A DNA stretch of 64,000 bases, taken from contig NC_044996.1 in the NCBI RefSeq assembly GCF_008728515.1, positions 103,857,287-103,921,286 on the forward strand. Direction: 5' to 3'. Source of the DNA: Papio anubis (lineage: Eukaryota > Chordata > Mammalia > Primates > Cercopithecidae). Positions 26,451 through 37,594 of the stretch are shown here, one piece after another (the stretch's first letter is position 1; the number at the start of each line of letters is the position of its first letter). Under the pieces are notes generated by a model, which searched no databases, was not told the DNA's origin, and worked only from the letters and a program-made list of their open reading frames with translations. The translations under genes were made by a program, and so were the position numbers.

Positions 26451-27924
26451 ATGACAAACATAATTTTAGCAAATGAAATGTTCCACTTTTTATGTTACCG
26501 ATTTTTGCTTTTTGTCCTAAATCTTAGTTTCTTACGTGACCACAATTAAATCAGAAAAAGAGGGATTTGCCCACATAGCACAGCCTCTATACTTGGGCTC
26601 AGGAGTACCAGTACAGGGTGCAGTCAGGGTACTGGTGAGGAAGCCAAGGTCCCCAGGGCCATCACGGAGCCCTACTTTCAAGATATGTATTGCTTAGTGC
26701 CCCTTGGTGCTCCTCACCCAAATCCCAGTTTAGACCAGTCTTCTGAGATTGTGTAAAATATCTGCCATTTCCATTAGAAACCCAACTGTGTATAATATTC
26801 AAGGCATATTCTTTACTGGTGACAAATCAGCATTATCTTCTTTATGATTTTACCAGATTGTTAACCTTTTTTTTTGCCTAGTATGCATGCCTTTAAAATT
26901 AAAATAGCCAAGTCATGACTTTTTTAAGCCTTTTAATAAAATAACTTAATTTCAGATGCTATGAGTTATATTTTTAAAGCAATTTTAATTGCATTTCATT
27001 ATCTGCAGATATCTCATTACCACACAGATCACAAATTAAAATAGAACCAAATTTATAGTTAGCACACAAGAAAATATAATCTGTGTAAAGCTCCAGACAT
27101 TCCAATAGCTATAGATTCTCTTTGAAATAGAAATGTTCAAATATTTATGCTTATTAAAAAGGGTTTATTATGATGGCACAAAAAGTGTGGTCAGTAGAAG
27201 GACATTCTTTTTCAGGGAAACAAGGGACATTTTATTGTTGAAGTTCACCAAGCTGACAAATAGAGATGTCAATACAAAGAAATCACTTTCTCTTTGTTAA
27301 TAGGCTTTGCAAAAAGAAGTCATAATAATAATTCTCAACTTATTTTTTATTTAAACAAGTACTCCAAAAAATATAATGAACAAAACAATTTAACATGTTT
27401 AGAGTTTGAGTTCCATATCATATGTGATATTTTGGAAGATTACATTTTTAAGGTACATCTGTATATATATTTTTTCTTTTTCTAAATCATATGCTATAAA
27501 TTATTTTCATCCTTTGAGTTATATAAAAGTGTCATTGTAAGTGCTTTGATGAAAGATATTTGCTCAATACTCCAATTATTGCACCATTTCTTTTTAAATT
27601 TGTTTCAATTCCAAGCCCCAGCACAAATTTGCCAACTTTATTTATAGATGATTCTTTTGGCTAAATTATTTGAAATTGTACCGTCTGCTTTCATTTGAAC
27701 AAGTTAGTTGATAACACTTCTGACCCAGATAGTCATCAAACACATCTCTTCATTGATTCACTCATTTATTCACTCATGTTTTTAAAAATCTATTTATCAT
27801 GATTATTTGTCACAAAGAAATTGAGATATAGTTGTATGTCGATATTACATACTTTATGTTCTCTTTAGATGAGTGATACCTTTGAGAGGAAAAGAATGAG
27901 ATATGTTTATATAATAAATTTGTC

Positions 27925-28131
27925 GGCCCCATGTCTACAAAAAAAACTTTTAAGAATTAGCCGGGTGTGGTGGCATGCACCTGTGGTCCCAGCTACACAG
28001 AACGCTGCAGAGGAAGGATCGCTTGAGCCCAGGAGATGAAGCCTGCAGTGAGCTGAGATCTCACCACTGCACTCCACCCTGGGTGACAGAGTGAGATCCT
28101 GTCTCAAAATAAATAAATAACTAAAAATAAA
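27925..28131 (+). mobile_element. Alu, sense, partial (mainly right arm)
   Basis: GAATTAGCCGGGTGTGGTGG to a TAAA-rich tail ending about 53 bp before the splice acceptor at 28183. Confidence 0.92.
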
Positions 28132-28183
28132 TTTCTGCTGAAATAGTAATGTTATTAATTTTTTTTTCTTCATAAAACACTAG

Positions 28184-28405
<222 letters not shown>

Positions 28406-28899
28406 TAAAATCCCAGCATGGGTTAGATCAGCTAACTTCAACCTATGCTACTAGGAGTTGGGGAGGGAGGGAAGACATGAATAGTTTTAAAGAAATGTTT
28501 CCAGATCTTCAGTTCCCCCCTGCCCTTCTTTTCTAGAATTGTTCTGCCTGACACTGTGTCTTAGGCATGCTGGTTCTCTTTCTCACCTCTCCTTTCACAA
28601 TTGCCCTTCAACCAAAAAAAGGGGAACATACTGTAACATTCCTCCAGAGTGTAAAAACCTCTGGGGCAGCAAAGAAAGGGACAATTTGACGTATTTGTAT
28701 TGGTATTGAGAAAGTGAATGTCTAGTAACATTGTAAAAATCATCCTTTTATAAATCTTATAGTTTTCAGATCTTTTGCCTTCAACAAAATTAGATGAAGA
28801 TTAATTCATGGGGCATTCAAAGAATTGAGTAACATTGCTGAAATGAAATTTCTTCCATTCCCACCTACCCACTTAATATGAATCAGTTTACTCAGTGCT

Positions 28900-29530
28900 T
28901 GGGAGTAGAGCTGGAATAGAATTGATGCTGAACCTTGCCTCATCATTCTCATAGAATTCTCGTGGACTGAGAAGATCAAGGAAAGGCTCCTTGATGTTAA
29001 CTGAACAGAGCAAGGGGAGTGAGGGGAAGCAGGGGGATACCATTCAGGCAAACCAGATAGCACATGTGTAAACCTGGTAAAGGCTCTTATCATAGTTTCC
29101 CAATGGAAAGAAGGCACCATGGCTGAACTACAGACAGCAAGGTGAGTGGCTGGAACAGAATCATACAAGTGTTGGAACACATGTTAAGGATTCTGTTCAT
29201 TATCTTAAAAACAATGGGAGGCTATTGAAGACTTTCAAGCAGGGGGATAATATCAGATTTTCGTTTTAAAAATATCACTCTAAAGAATGTATGAGAGGGG
29301 TCAAGAGTGGATGTACAGAAACCAGTTAAGAGGCTGTTACTGCAGTAGTGCAGGGCAGATATGATGGAACTCTGAACTTGAGGGATGGATGTCAAGATGG
29401 AAAGAAGTGAACACATTTAAGAAATAATGAAAGAGTAAGTAAAATCAGTAAGCCTTAACAATGGATTGACAGTGGGACTGAGGGAGAAGCAAGGATCAAG
29501 GACAGCCCTTAAGCTTTAGGTTTCTAAAAC
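28900..29530 (+). repeat. Old interspersed repeat, family unresolved
   Basis: GGGAGGCTATTGAAGACTTT, CAAGCAGGGGGATAATATCA, ATCACTCTAAAGAATG, CAGTTAAGAGGCTGTTACTG and CAAGGACAGC form a recognisable old mammalian repeat. A second diverged copy appears at about 24320-24560. I cannot name the family reliably. Confidence 0.5.
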
Positions 29531-29909
29531 TGAATGGACATTGAGACAGGGAATATCGGATAAGTTCCAAGTTGGAGGAGAAACCATATCTTTACAAGAG
29601 GAAAAAAATCCAAATTTACGCATTCATATCTTTTTCCTGAGAGCATAGAAAAGGGATATTAGGATATAGAAAAACAAATTTACCTACTTCTAAAAGTTGC
29701 CTTTTAGATTAAGGGAAAAGTTATAAAGCAGTGATTCTATGACCACGATTTTTGGCGAGCCCTCAGCTTAGACATTTCTTGTCCTAATTCTCATTTAGTA
29801 ATCTTTGCCCGTTATACAGTATTATCTTGCAGCACATGGGGGCATGCAGATCACCTCACCCCTTCTGGTACTATCCAGACAACTCTTTGGCTTAAGAGAG
29901 CATAGGCTA

Positions 29910-30040
29910 CAGCAGGTTTTGGGTGTCTTGGGCAAATCACTTCATGTCAGTGGGCCTCAGCTGGCTCATCTCTAAAAGCATAGTTGACTAAATGAATGAT
30001 CCCCAGGATCCCACCTAGCTCTGAAAGTCTCTGTTTCAAA
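29910..30040 (+). repeat. MIR fragment
   Basis: CTTGGGCAAATCACTTCATG, GGGCCTCAGCTGGCTCATCT and CACCTAGCTCTGAAAGTCTC match MIR and its MIRb-like tail. Confidence 0.7.
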
Positions 30041-30784
30041 AAAAAAAGAAAGGAAACATAGACTGAATAAAAGCATAAAACTACATCCCTGAGTTACTTT
30101 TCAGAAAGCATAAAATGGTCTTGAGTCTCCCCTGAAAGTCTCCTTCCAAAAGCTCTTCTGCCTTTAGTGATCCCAGTGAAGAGGTATATTTCTTCTCCTT
30201 TTGATGAGTTTCCATGAAAACAGGAGTTATTTTATGTGAAATATAAAATATATATTTTCAATAATAGAATATAAATCTCTAATACACTTAATACAACTTT
30301 ATTTGCTTTCTTAGTTGTCTTATTCAAAGCATTATGTTACTGTGCAGGATATTTCTATGTGATCTATTTTGTTTTTCAGACCCTCTACAATGTGTCCATT
30401 CCCCAAGGGTGATATACTCCTGTTACACACCTGTTTTCCCATTTGTAGCATCATACTCATAATTTTTTTTTTTATTGATTGGGATTCCCATAGTTGCAAG
30501 TGACAAAAACCAACCTTGAACTAGCTTACAAAATCGAGGAAAGGCTTATATAAACAGGGAAAGGCCAGGAGTATAACCTTCCTAATATCCCCCCTCAAGC
30601 TGGTAGGTTCAGGAGTAGGCACCTAACCCATGCTATGCCAATCCCTTCCCTAGAATTCGTTAACTTGGGAACAGAGAGAATATGAATCAGCTCCTCTCTA
30701 CAGAGAAATATTTGGGACCTACAGAATAATAAATGTTAACTACAGTTGGTTTGAGGTGAACTTCCCCTGGCCATGAGAGACCCT

Positions 30785-30870
30785 TTTTGTCTCATTTGCT
30801 ACTGTACCTAGCTGAGTGCCTGCCTCATAGTAAGTTCACGTTAATGTTAGTTGAATGAATACATAAATCT
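30785..30870 (+). repeat. L2 3'-end fragment
   Basis: GTACCTAGCTGAGTGCCTGC, then CTCATAGTAAGTTCACGTTA and GTTGAATGAATACATAAAT resemble the L2 end. Confidence 0.55.
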
Positions 30871-31254
30871 ATTAGTTTCAAGGGTGGAACCTCTATTGTA
30901 CTATCATTTCCCTTATGAAATTAGATTTGACTTACACACTAATTTACAGCATTTTTCCAGGAACACTTCTCTTAGTAGCCATACAAGCTGATTGAATGTA
31001 CAAGTTGGAAATGAAACTTGAATATTACAATTGAATCTTAGGACTGGAAACGTTTTGATAAACCAATTTTTCACATTGCTCGCCTACCACTTCTGAAAAC
31101 TGCAAAATAGGAACCATGCAAAGTTATAGTTTGTGGAATGGTACAAATTAAGTTTAGAGTATAAAGTCTCAGATATTTTTATCAAGCTTTCCGACAGTGT
31201 TATTCTCTAGTGAAAAATAAAAGACACAGTCCCTACCCTTAACTGTCTCAAATT

Positions 31255-31400
31255 CAAGGCCACTTTCCAGCAAGGGAGCCTGTTAAAAAGTACAGATTTC
31301 TGGGCTGCATTCCAGGCCTCCTGAACTTACATCTAAAGAGTGGGTTTAAGAGTCAGCATTATTTAAAATTTCCCTGTGTGATTCTTAGGATTAACCAGAT
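31255..31400 (+). mobile_element. MER5A-like hAT relic
   Basis: GCCTGTTAAAAAGTACAGAT and TTCTGGGCTGCATTCCAGGC resemble the middle of MER5A. Ends are not resolved. Confidence 0.5.
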
Positions 31401-31925
31401 CTAGTGCAAAAAATATGCTTATGAATGCTTGTTTTTTTAAATAGTGGATTATCAGAAAAAAAAGTGATCTACTCTGTAGAATAGTATTCTGGCATTAAAT
31501 GTGACTGTAGAACTTTCATTTCTGGCCAAGATAGAGTAACTGGGACCAGATTTATCCTCTCATTTGAAACAACCCAACATATAAAAAACAAAATTTCATG
31601 AAAGAACAGTTTTCAAGACAGTAGACATCAGGCAACTAAGGACAGTGATCTCTTATGAGACAGGAAACAAGGTGACCCATATGAATGCCCCACCATGCTG
31701 CCTTCAGAGAGTTTCCAGGCCATAGCACAGGGAGGGGAACTAAGGCAGAGTAGGCAGACTCCCTGAATTGAGGGGACACAGCTGTGAGTCTGGGGAGACC
31801 AAAGCAACTAGAGTTAATAGGACAGAGTACTGAAGAGGAGAGAGCTGCACACAGAGAGAACCTCAGATCTGTAGAGGATCTCCCTCAAGTATTCAGCAGA
31901 GTATCGATCATTGCATGTCTGATAG

Positions 31926-31959
31926 GAAACTCCCCAACACTGAGAAACTCCCCAACACT
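31926..31959 (+). repeat. Short 18-bp tandem duplication inside L1M
   Basis: GAAACTCCCCAACACTGA is followed directly by a 16-base repeat of its start. Confidence 0.9.
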
Positions 31960-32806
31960 CTCCACTTTGAATGGAGAAAAAAAAACATCCAAAACGATTG
32001 GAAGGAACAGCACCTGACACTATCTGTTCCCACCAGTCAGACTAGAAAAATTTCTAATTCATGGCACATTATGTAGAGTGCTCAGGGAAATCTTATCTCT
32101 GTCATGAGAAGTAATTAGCCACAAACTGACAACTGCTCCAAACCTGCCTAATGGATCATGAAAGCAAGACCTAAAGGATCAAACTATGTCCGAGTAACTG
32201 ATCTAAGTCTCAGAACAAAACACAAGAATATATTTAGGAATACAAAAACATCAAGTATGCAACAAATTCACAATGTCTGACATCTAATCAAAGGTTACTA
32301 GGCATGTAAAAAGACCAAAAAGTGTGACCTGTAATATGGAGAATAATCAATCAAAAATGACATAGAACTGACAGATAATAGAATTAGCAGGAAAATACAC
32401 TATGGGATTAATGGCAGATTAGACATTTCAGAAGAGATTAGTGAACTCGAAGACAGAGCAATAAAAACTAACCAAAAGGAAATACAGCCAGAAAAAGAAT
32501 TTTTAAAGATTAAAAGAGCATGGCTGAGCTGTGGGACAACTTCAGTCAGCCTCATACATGGTTAATTGGAGTTCATGAAGAAGAGAGAGAGGAAAAGAAA
32601 GAAGAAATGTTTGAAGAAATAATGACTGAAAACATTCCAAACTTGATGAAAACTATAAACCCAGAGATCCAAACACCATGGTAAACCCCAAGCACAAGAA
32701 ACATGAAGAAAACAATACCAAGGTACATCATAATCAGACTGCTTAGAACCTATGACAAAGAGAAAATCTGAGAAACAGAGCAAAAAAAGAAAGAAAGAAA
32801 AGAAAT

Positions 32807-32932
32807 TGGGAGACTGAGGTAGGAGAATGGCTCGAGGCTGGTAGGCAGAGGTTGGAGTGAGCCAAGACATCATGCCACCGCACTCCAGCCTGGGCGACAG
32901 AGCAAGACTCCATCTCAAAAAAAAAAAAAAAA
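32807..32932 (+). mobile_element. Alu right-arm fragment in L1M
   Basis: GGGAGACTGAGGTAGGAGAA to poly-A. Confidence 0.9.
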
Positions 32933-33733
32933 GAAAGAAATTTTACACAAAGAGGAACAAACATAAGGATGACATCAGTGTCTTATCAGAAGCAGTACAA
33001 ACAAGAACAGTGTCATAAAGTACTAAAAACAAACATTTCTCAACTTAGAATTCTAAACCAAGCAAAGGTATCTTTCAAGAATAAAGGCAAAATAAAAATG
33101 TCGTCAGACGTACCAAAGCTGAAAGAATTCAGCCGACCCACACTGGAAGACTCACAGTATATTTAGGACATTCTTCAGGCAGAAGGAAAATGATAACAGA
33201 TTAAAATCTGAGTCTACAAAAAGGGAATAAAGAGCACTGGAAATGATAGCTATGTGGGTAAATCTATAAGTTCTTTTTCTTATTACTTCAATCTCTTATT
33301 TGGCAATTTAAACAAAAACAGCAGTGTGTTTCATAGTTTATAGTATATGGAAAAATAAAATGTATGACAACAGTAGCACAAAGGTCAGAAAGAAAGACAT
33401 AGAAGTACTATATACTATTGTAAGGCTCTTATACTATATGTGAAGTGGTATAATATCACTTGAAGGTACACTGACAAGTTGAAGGTAGATGCTATAAACC
33501 CTAATGCAACCACTAAAACAATAAAATGAAGAGTTGTGAGAGAAAACACAGGAGAGAAAGCAGAATAAAAAATAATACAAAGAAGGGCAGAAAAAGATAA
33601 CATAGAACAGGTGGAACAAATAGAAGTCAAATAGCAAGAATATATATTTATACCAGACTGTATCAATCATCATGTTCTACTTGTAAAACATGCACTTTAT
33701 ACACAAAGAATAGTTTCAAAGTAAAAAGGTAGA

Positions 33734-33900
33734 AGCCAGGTTTGGTGGTGCATGCCTGTAGTTTCAGCTACTTGGGAGGCTGAGGCAGGAGGATCACCTG
33801 AGCCCAGGAGTTCGAGGATGCAGTGGGCTACGATCGCACCACTGTGCTCCAGCCTGACAATGTGAGACTTCATCTCTTAAAAAATAAATAAATAAATAAA
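33734..33900 (+). mobile_element. Alu monomer-like fragment in L1M
   Basis: GCCAGGTTTGGTGGTGCATG to an AAAT-repeat tail. Only one arm present. Confidence 0.88.
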
Positions 33901-34951
33901 AGTAAGAAGATAGAAAAAGATATACTATGAAAACATTAATCAAAAGGAAGCTGGAGTAGCTTTATTGATATCAAAGTATATTCTCAGACCACACTGGGAT
34001 TAAATTAGACATGAATAACAGAGAGAAATCACCAATTACTTGAAAACTAAATAACACAATTCTAAGTAACCCATGGACTAAAGAGGAAATCAAAAGGGAA
34101 ATTAAAAAGCATTTTGTAATGAATTAAAATGAACCACAGTATATCAGAATTTGCAGGATACCACTAAAGCAGTACTTAGGGAGAAATATGTACCATTCAA
34201 CACCTATATTAGAAAAGCAGAAACATCTCAAATCAATGACTTCAGCTTATACCTTAAAAGTAACTAGGGCAAAAAGGAGTAAATTAAACCCAAAATGAGT
34301 AGAAGAGAAGAAATAATAAAGATTGAAGTGGAAATTAATGAAATAGGAAACAGAAAGCAATAGAGTATCAATAAAACAAAAAATACTTTTTCTTTGGAAA
34401 GATCAGACTGATCAGGAAAAATGACTATACGATCGGGGGGAAAAAACATGAATTACCAATATCAGGCATGAGAGAAGGGGCATCACTACAGAGTCTACAG
34501 ATACAAAAAAGATGATAAGGAAGTAAACAGATTTGTGCCAATAAATTCAACAACTTAGATAAAATGGAAAAATTCCCTGGGAGACAGAAACTACTAAAGC
34601 TCATTTAAGAAGGAATTAACTGAATTGCCCAATACTATTTGAAAATTGAATTTGTAGTTAAAAACTATTCCTCAAAGAAGACTCCAGGTCAAGATGGCTT
34701 CACTGATAAATTCTATCAAACATACAATAGAGAAATAATACCAATTCTATACAAACTCTTTCCAAAACATTGAAAAAGAAGAAATTTTTCCCAGCTCATT
34801 CTAGAAAGCCAGCATTACCCTGATACCAAAACCAGATAAGACATTACAAAGAAAGAAAACTATAGACTAGTATCCCTCATGAATGTAGATGTAAAAATTC
34901 TAAACAAAATCTTAGCAAAGCAAATCCAACAATATATGAAAAGGTTAATAT

Positions 34952-35057
34952 GTGCTCACTTCAGCAGCATATATACTGAAATATAAACAGTAAAGAAAAT
35001 ATTATTATGGCCTCTGTATAAGGATGACATATGAATGCATGAAGTGTTCCAGATCTT
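34952..35057 (+). pseudogene. U6 snRNA pseudogene, full length
   Basis: About 106 nt align end to end with the 107-nt U6 spliceosomal RNA. It begins GTGCTCACTTCAGCAGCAT where U6 has GTGCTCGCTTCGGCAGCAC. It has AAGGATGACA in the middle and ends GAAGTGTTCCAGATCTT. Many differences are CpG-decay type changes. The ACAGAGA box is degraded (AGTAAAGAAA) and the 3' run of T needed for Pol III termination is lost, so it is not functional. It sits exactly where the ancient L1M sequence breaks, directly followed by L1M 3' sequence. It is either an insertion into the L1 or a U6-L1 template-switch chimera. Confidence 0.88.
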
Positions 35058-35059
35058 AA

Positions 35060-35600
35060 ATATATATATATGTTATGAGTAAATGGTGATTAACCCAGGA
35101 ATACAGCTTCACTTATAATAGCCCAAACCAGAAAACAATTCAGTGGGTGAGTAGATAAACTGATACATCCATACAATGGAATACCACTCAGCAAGAACAA
35201 AGAACAAACTACTGATACATGCAACAGCATGGTGGAGTCTCAAAATAATTATGCTGAGAGAAAAAAGCAACAAAAAAGAGTTCATACTGTATGATTTCAT
35301 TTATGTACAGTGCAAACAAATCTGTAGTCAGCAAAAGTTGACTGTATCAGCATTTGACTGGTCGACAACTATATTATCAGCTTTTTGATTGTCATATTAG
35401 TAGTTGCTTAGGGATGTGGTGGGGAGGGTATGGAGGGATGGGAGAATATTATCAACAAGCATGAGGAAACTTTTGGGAATGATAGATATATCACTATCCT
35501 GATTGTGGCCATAGTTTCATACATATGTCAAACTTATCAAATTGTACACTTTAAATATGTGTATGTCAATAATATATCAATAAAAACTGTTTTTAAAAAT
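35060..35600 (+). mobile_element. Ancient L1M 3' end (sense)
   Basis: It contains typical L1M 3' end phrases such as ATCCATACAATGGAATACCA, TTATGCTGAGAGAAAAAAGC and AATTGTACACTTTAAATATG. It ends TCAATAAAAACTGTTTTTAA. It directly follows the U6 pseudogene. Confidence 0.83.
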
Positions 35601-35667
35601 AATAGGCAACATTAAAAATAGAGCAACAGGGAAAATAATGATAATTAGAAGATTTAAAAGCACTATC

Positions 35668-35976
35668 GGCCAGGCATGGTGACTCGCACCTGTAATACCA
35701 GCACTTTGGGAGGCCAAAGCAGGTGGATCACTTGAGGTCGGCAGTTTGAAACCAGCCTGGCCAACATAGTGAACCATCTCTTTCCTTACCCTCATCTCTA
35801 CTAAAAATACAAAAACTAGCTTGGCATGGTGGCAGGCACCTTTAATCCCAGCTACTCAGGAGGCTGAAGCAGAAGAATCACTTGAACCCTGGAGGTGGAG
35901 GTAGCAGTAAGCTGCAGTCGTGCCACTGCACGTGACAGAATGAGACTCTTGTCTCAAAAAAAAAGAAAAGAAAATA
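35668..35976 (+). mobile_element. Alu, sense
   Basis: GGCCAGGCATGGTGACTCGC to an A-rich tail. It ends about 125 bp before the PDZ exon acceptor at 36102. Confidence 0.93.
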
Positions 35977-36102
35977 GTGTGTTAAAAGCATTATATAAAA
36001 TGTATGTATTCTATTATAGCCTACCGCAAAATCATAAATATTAAGAGAAGTACTATCATAGTAATTCTACTTTTACTGAACTTTTTATTTTTTTTTTTAC
36101 AG

Positions 36103-36181
36103 GGAATCACTTTAAAAATGAATGAACTAAATCATTGTATTGTTGCAAGAATTATGCATGGGGGCATGATTCACAGGCAAG
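36103..36181 (+). CDS. CASK: CASK exon: PDZ ligand-binding loop and strands
   Basis: This 79-nt exon enters in phase 0 and leaves after one base of a codon (phase 1). It has acceptor TTTTTTTTTTACAG and donor GTAAGTTT. It reads GITLKMNELNHC, then IVARIMHGGMIHRQ, with the final G shared with the next exon. GITL is the second half of the PDZ carboxylate-binding loop. IVARIMHGGMIHRQG contains the conserved strand and Gly-rich turn that precede GDEI in PDZ folds. The CASK PDZ binds C-terminal hydrophobic tails of neurexins (EYYV) and syndecans (EFYA). About human residues 502-528. The 8042-bp intron that follows contains the large L1PA insertion. Confidence 0.97.
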
Positions 36182-36250
36182 GTAAGTTTCATATATATTT
36201 CTTTCTTTGCCTTCCTTAATTTTTTCCCCTGTAGCCTAGTGAAGAAAATG

Positions 36251-36381
36251 TTTTTGTTTGTTTGGTTTGTTTTTGAGATGGGGTCTCACTATGTTGCCCA
36301 GACTGACCTTGAGCTCCTTAAGTGCAAGCAGTCCTCCCATCTCAGCTTTCCACAGGTGCATGTCATCACACCCAGCTAACA
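36251..36381 (-). mobile_element. Alu monomer-like fragment, antisense
   Basis: TTTTGAGATGGGGTCTCACT to ATCACACCCAGCTAAC. One arm only, 70 bp after the PDZ exon. Confidence 0.85.
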
Positions 36382-36853
36382 AAGTATAAAGGATACATAT
36401 AAAGGATCTTTTAAAATCATCTTTGATTTTAATCATTATTGGCCTCCATTGTTTCTTATTTATCTGCACATGCTCCAGCATGTAGATAATGAAGGGACAG
36501 TATATTAGAGTTCTGTTAGCCGGAGCATCTCTGTATCACTGTTAGATTACAACTTATGGGGACCACGGGAGATAAAGCAAATTATTACACTGGGCCTCAA
36601 GATGTAGGAGAGACATCTGTTCTAGAGTACAAGATGTATGTAAATAAATAACCATTTAAGAACTGTTATCTCATTCATTTAGGAATTAGATATGCTATTT
36701 ATAAATTAGGACATCATAGAGTTAAATAATATAAAAATTAAATGGTAAGAGATGTCAAATCAATGATTAAATTATTAATACCTGCCATAGTGAGTGCAGT
36801 CATTCTGTAGAGAGAATTCACTAAGAACTGGAATAGACAAAGAATGATGTGGG

Positions 36854-37140
36854 GTTTTTTCTTTCAGAGACAAAGTCTGGCTCAGTCACCCAGGCTGTGC
36901 AATGGCACAATCTTGGCCCACTGCAACCTCTCCTCTCAGGCTCAAGCAATCCTCCTACCTCAACCTCCTGAGTAGCTGGGACCACAGGCGCACACCACCA
37001 TGCCTGGCTAACTTTTGATATTTTTGTAGAAATGGGGTTTTACTATGTTGCCCAGTCTGGTCTCCAATTCTTGAACTCAAGCAATCCGTCTGCCTCCTCC
37101 CAAAGTGCTGGGATTATAGGCATGAGCTACCCTGCCCAGC
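36854..37140 (-). mobile_element. Alu, antisense, old
   Basis: CAGAGACAAAGTCTGGCTCA to CTACCCTGCCCAGC. Confidence 0.92.
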
Positions 37141-37579
37141 TTGAACAATGATTTTTTAAGAAGGTGCATCTTCAGTTAACTCTCAAGGATGGGCAGGGTT
37201 TGGATGTGTGGATTTAGGCTTTTCTTTGAAAGGACTGAGTTATATGCACTAGTATTTAGAGGATGTTCCAAAAATGATTCTTCTGGCAGACGCTCTGTCT
37301 TTGAGATAGGGTTATTTTTGTACTTAACACCTCTTTCCTTACCCCGGAGAGCAAGAAGTAACACTCTAAGCATTTTAGTGCCTTATTCTCCTCTTGAGAA
37401 TAAGAGGAGACCACTGTGTATGCAACATGATGTCTGGCATCATTGCTGCTTTCGGAGGAATCTTTATAGGCGTAGAGAGTGTACAGCACTCCCACAGGAG
37501 GATATGTGGTTTTAGATTCCAGTATGTATTTTTTGTTTGCTATTTTTAATAATTTTTTATATGTTCAGTAAAACCACAG

Positions 37580-37594
37580 CATCATTATTTCTTT
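37580..37594 (+). repeat. Target-site duplication, left copy, of L1PA
   Basis: CATCATTATTTCTTT, identical to 41185-41199. It marks the 3' (tail) side of the antisense L1. Confidence 0.93.

Larger units (their letters stand above)
21173..28183 (+). other. CASK: CASK intron (7011 bp)
   Basis: It contains Alu copies at 21901, 23697, 24003, 25302, 26238 and 27925. It also has a MER1B hAT element at 22979, MIR fragments near 23375 and 24600, and a GATA-type microsatellite at 24846. Stretches with nothing recognised are 21173-21900, 22197-22970, 24960-25301, 25609-26237 and 26451-27924. Confidence 0.9.
31512..34951 (+). mobile_element. Ancient L1M LINE, 5' region to ORF2 (sense)
   Basis: From TCTGGCCAAGATAGAGTAAC onward the sequence follows the 5' and ORF1-side region of old L1M elements. 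It goes on to the ORF1-ORF2 intergenic part (33160-33660) and ORF2 up to AAAATCTTAGCAAAGCAAAT and CAACAATATATGAAAAGG. It is full of stops and indels. Alu fragments interrupt it at 32807 and 33734. It is collinear with the 3' piece at 35060-35600, with most of ORF2 missing between. Subfamily not assigned. Confidence 0.85.

Noticed and set aside
34952..35057. Functional U6 snRNA gene
   Set aside because: The ACAGAGA box is degraded, the terminal T run is absent, there is no upstream snRNA promoter (PSE/TATA) in the L1 sequence, and many substitutions are present.
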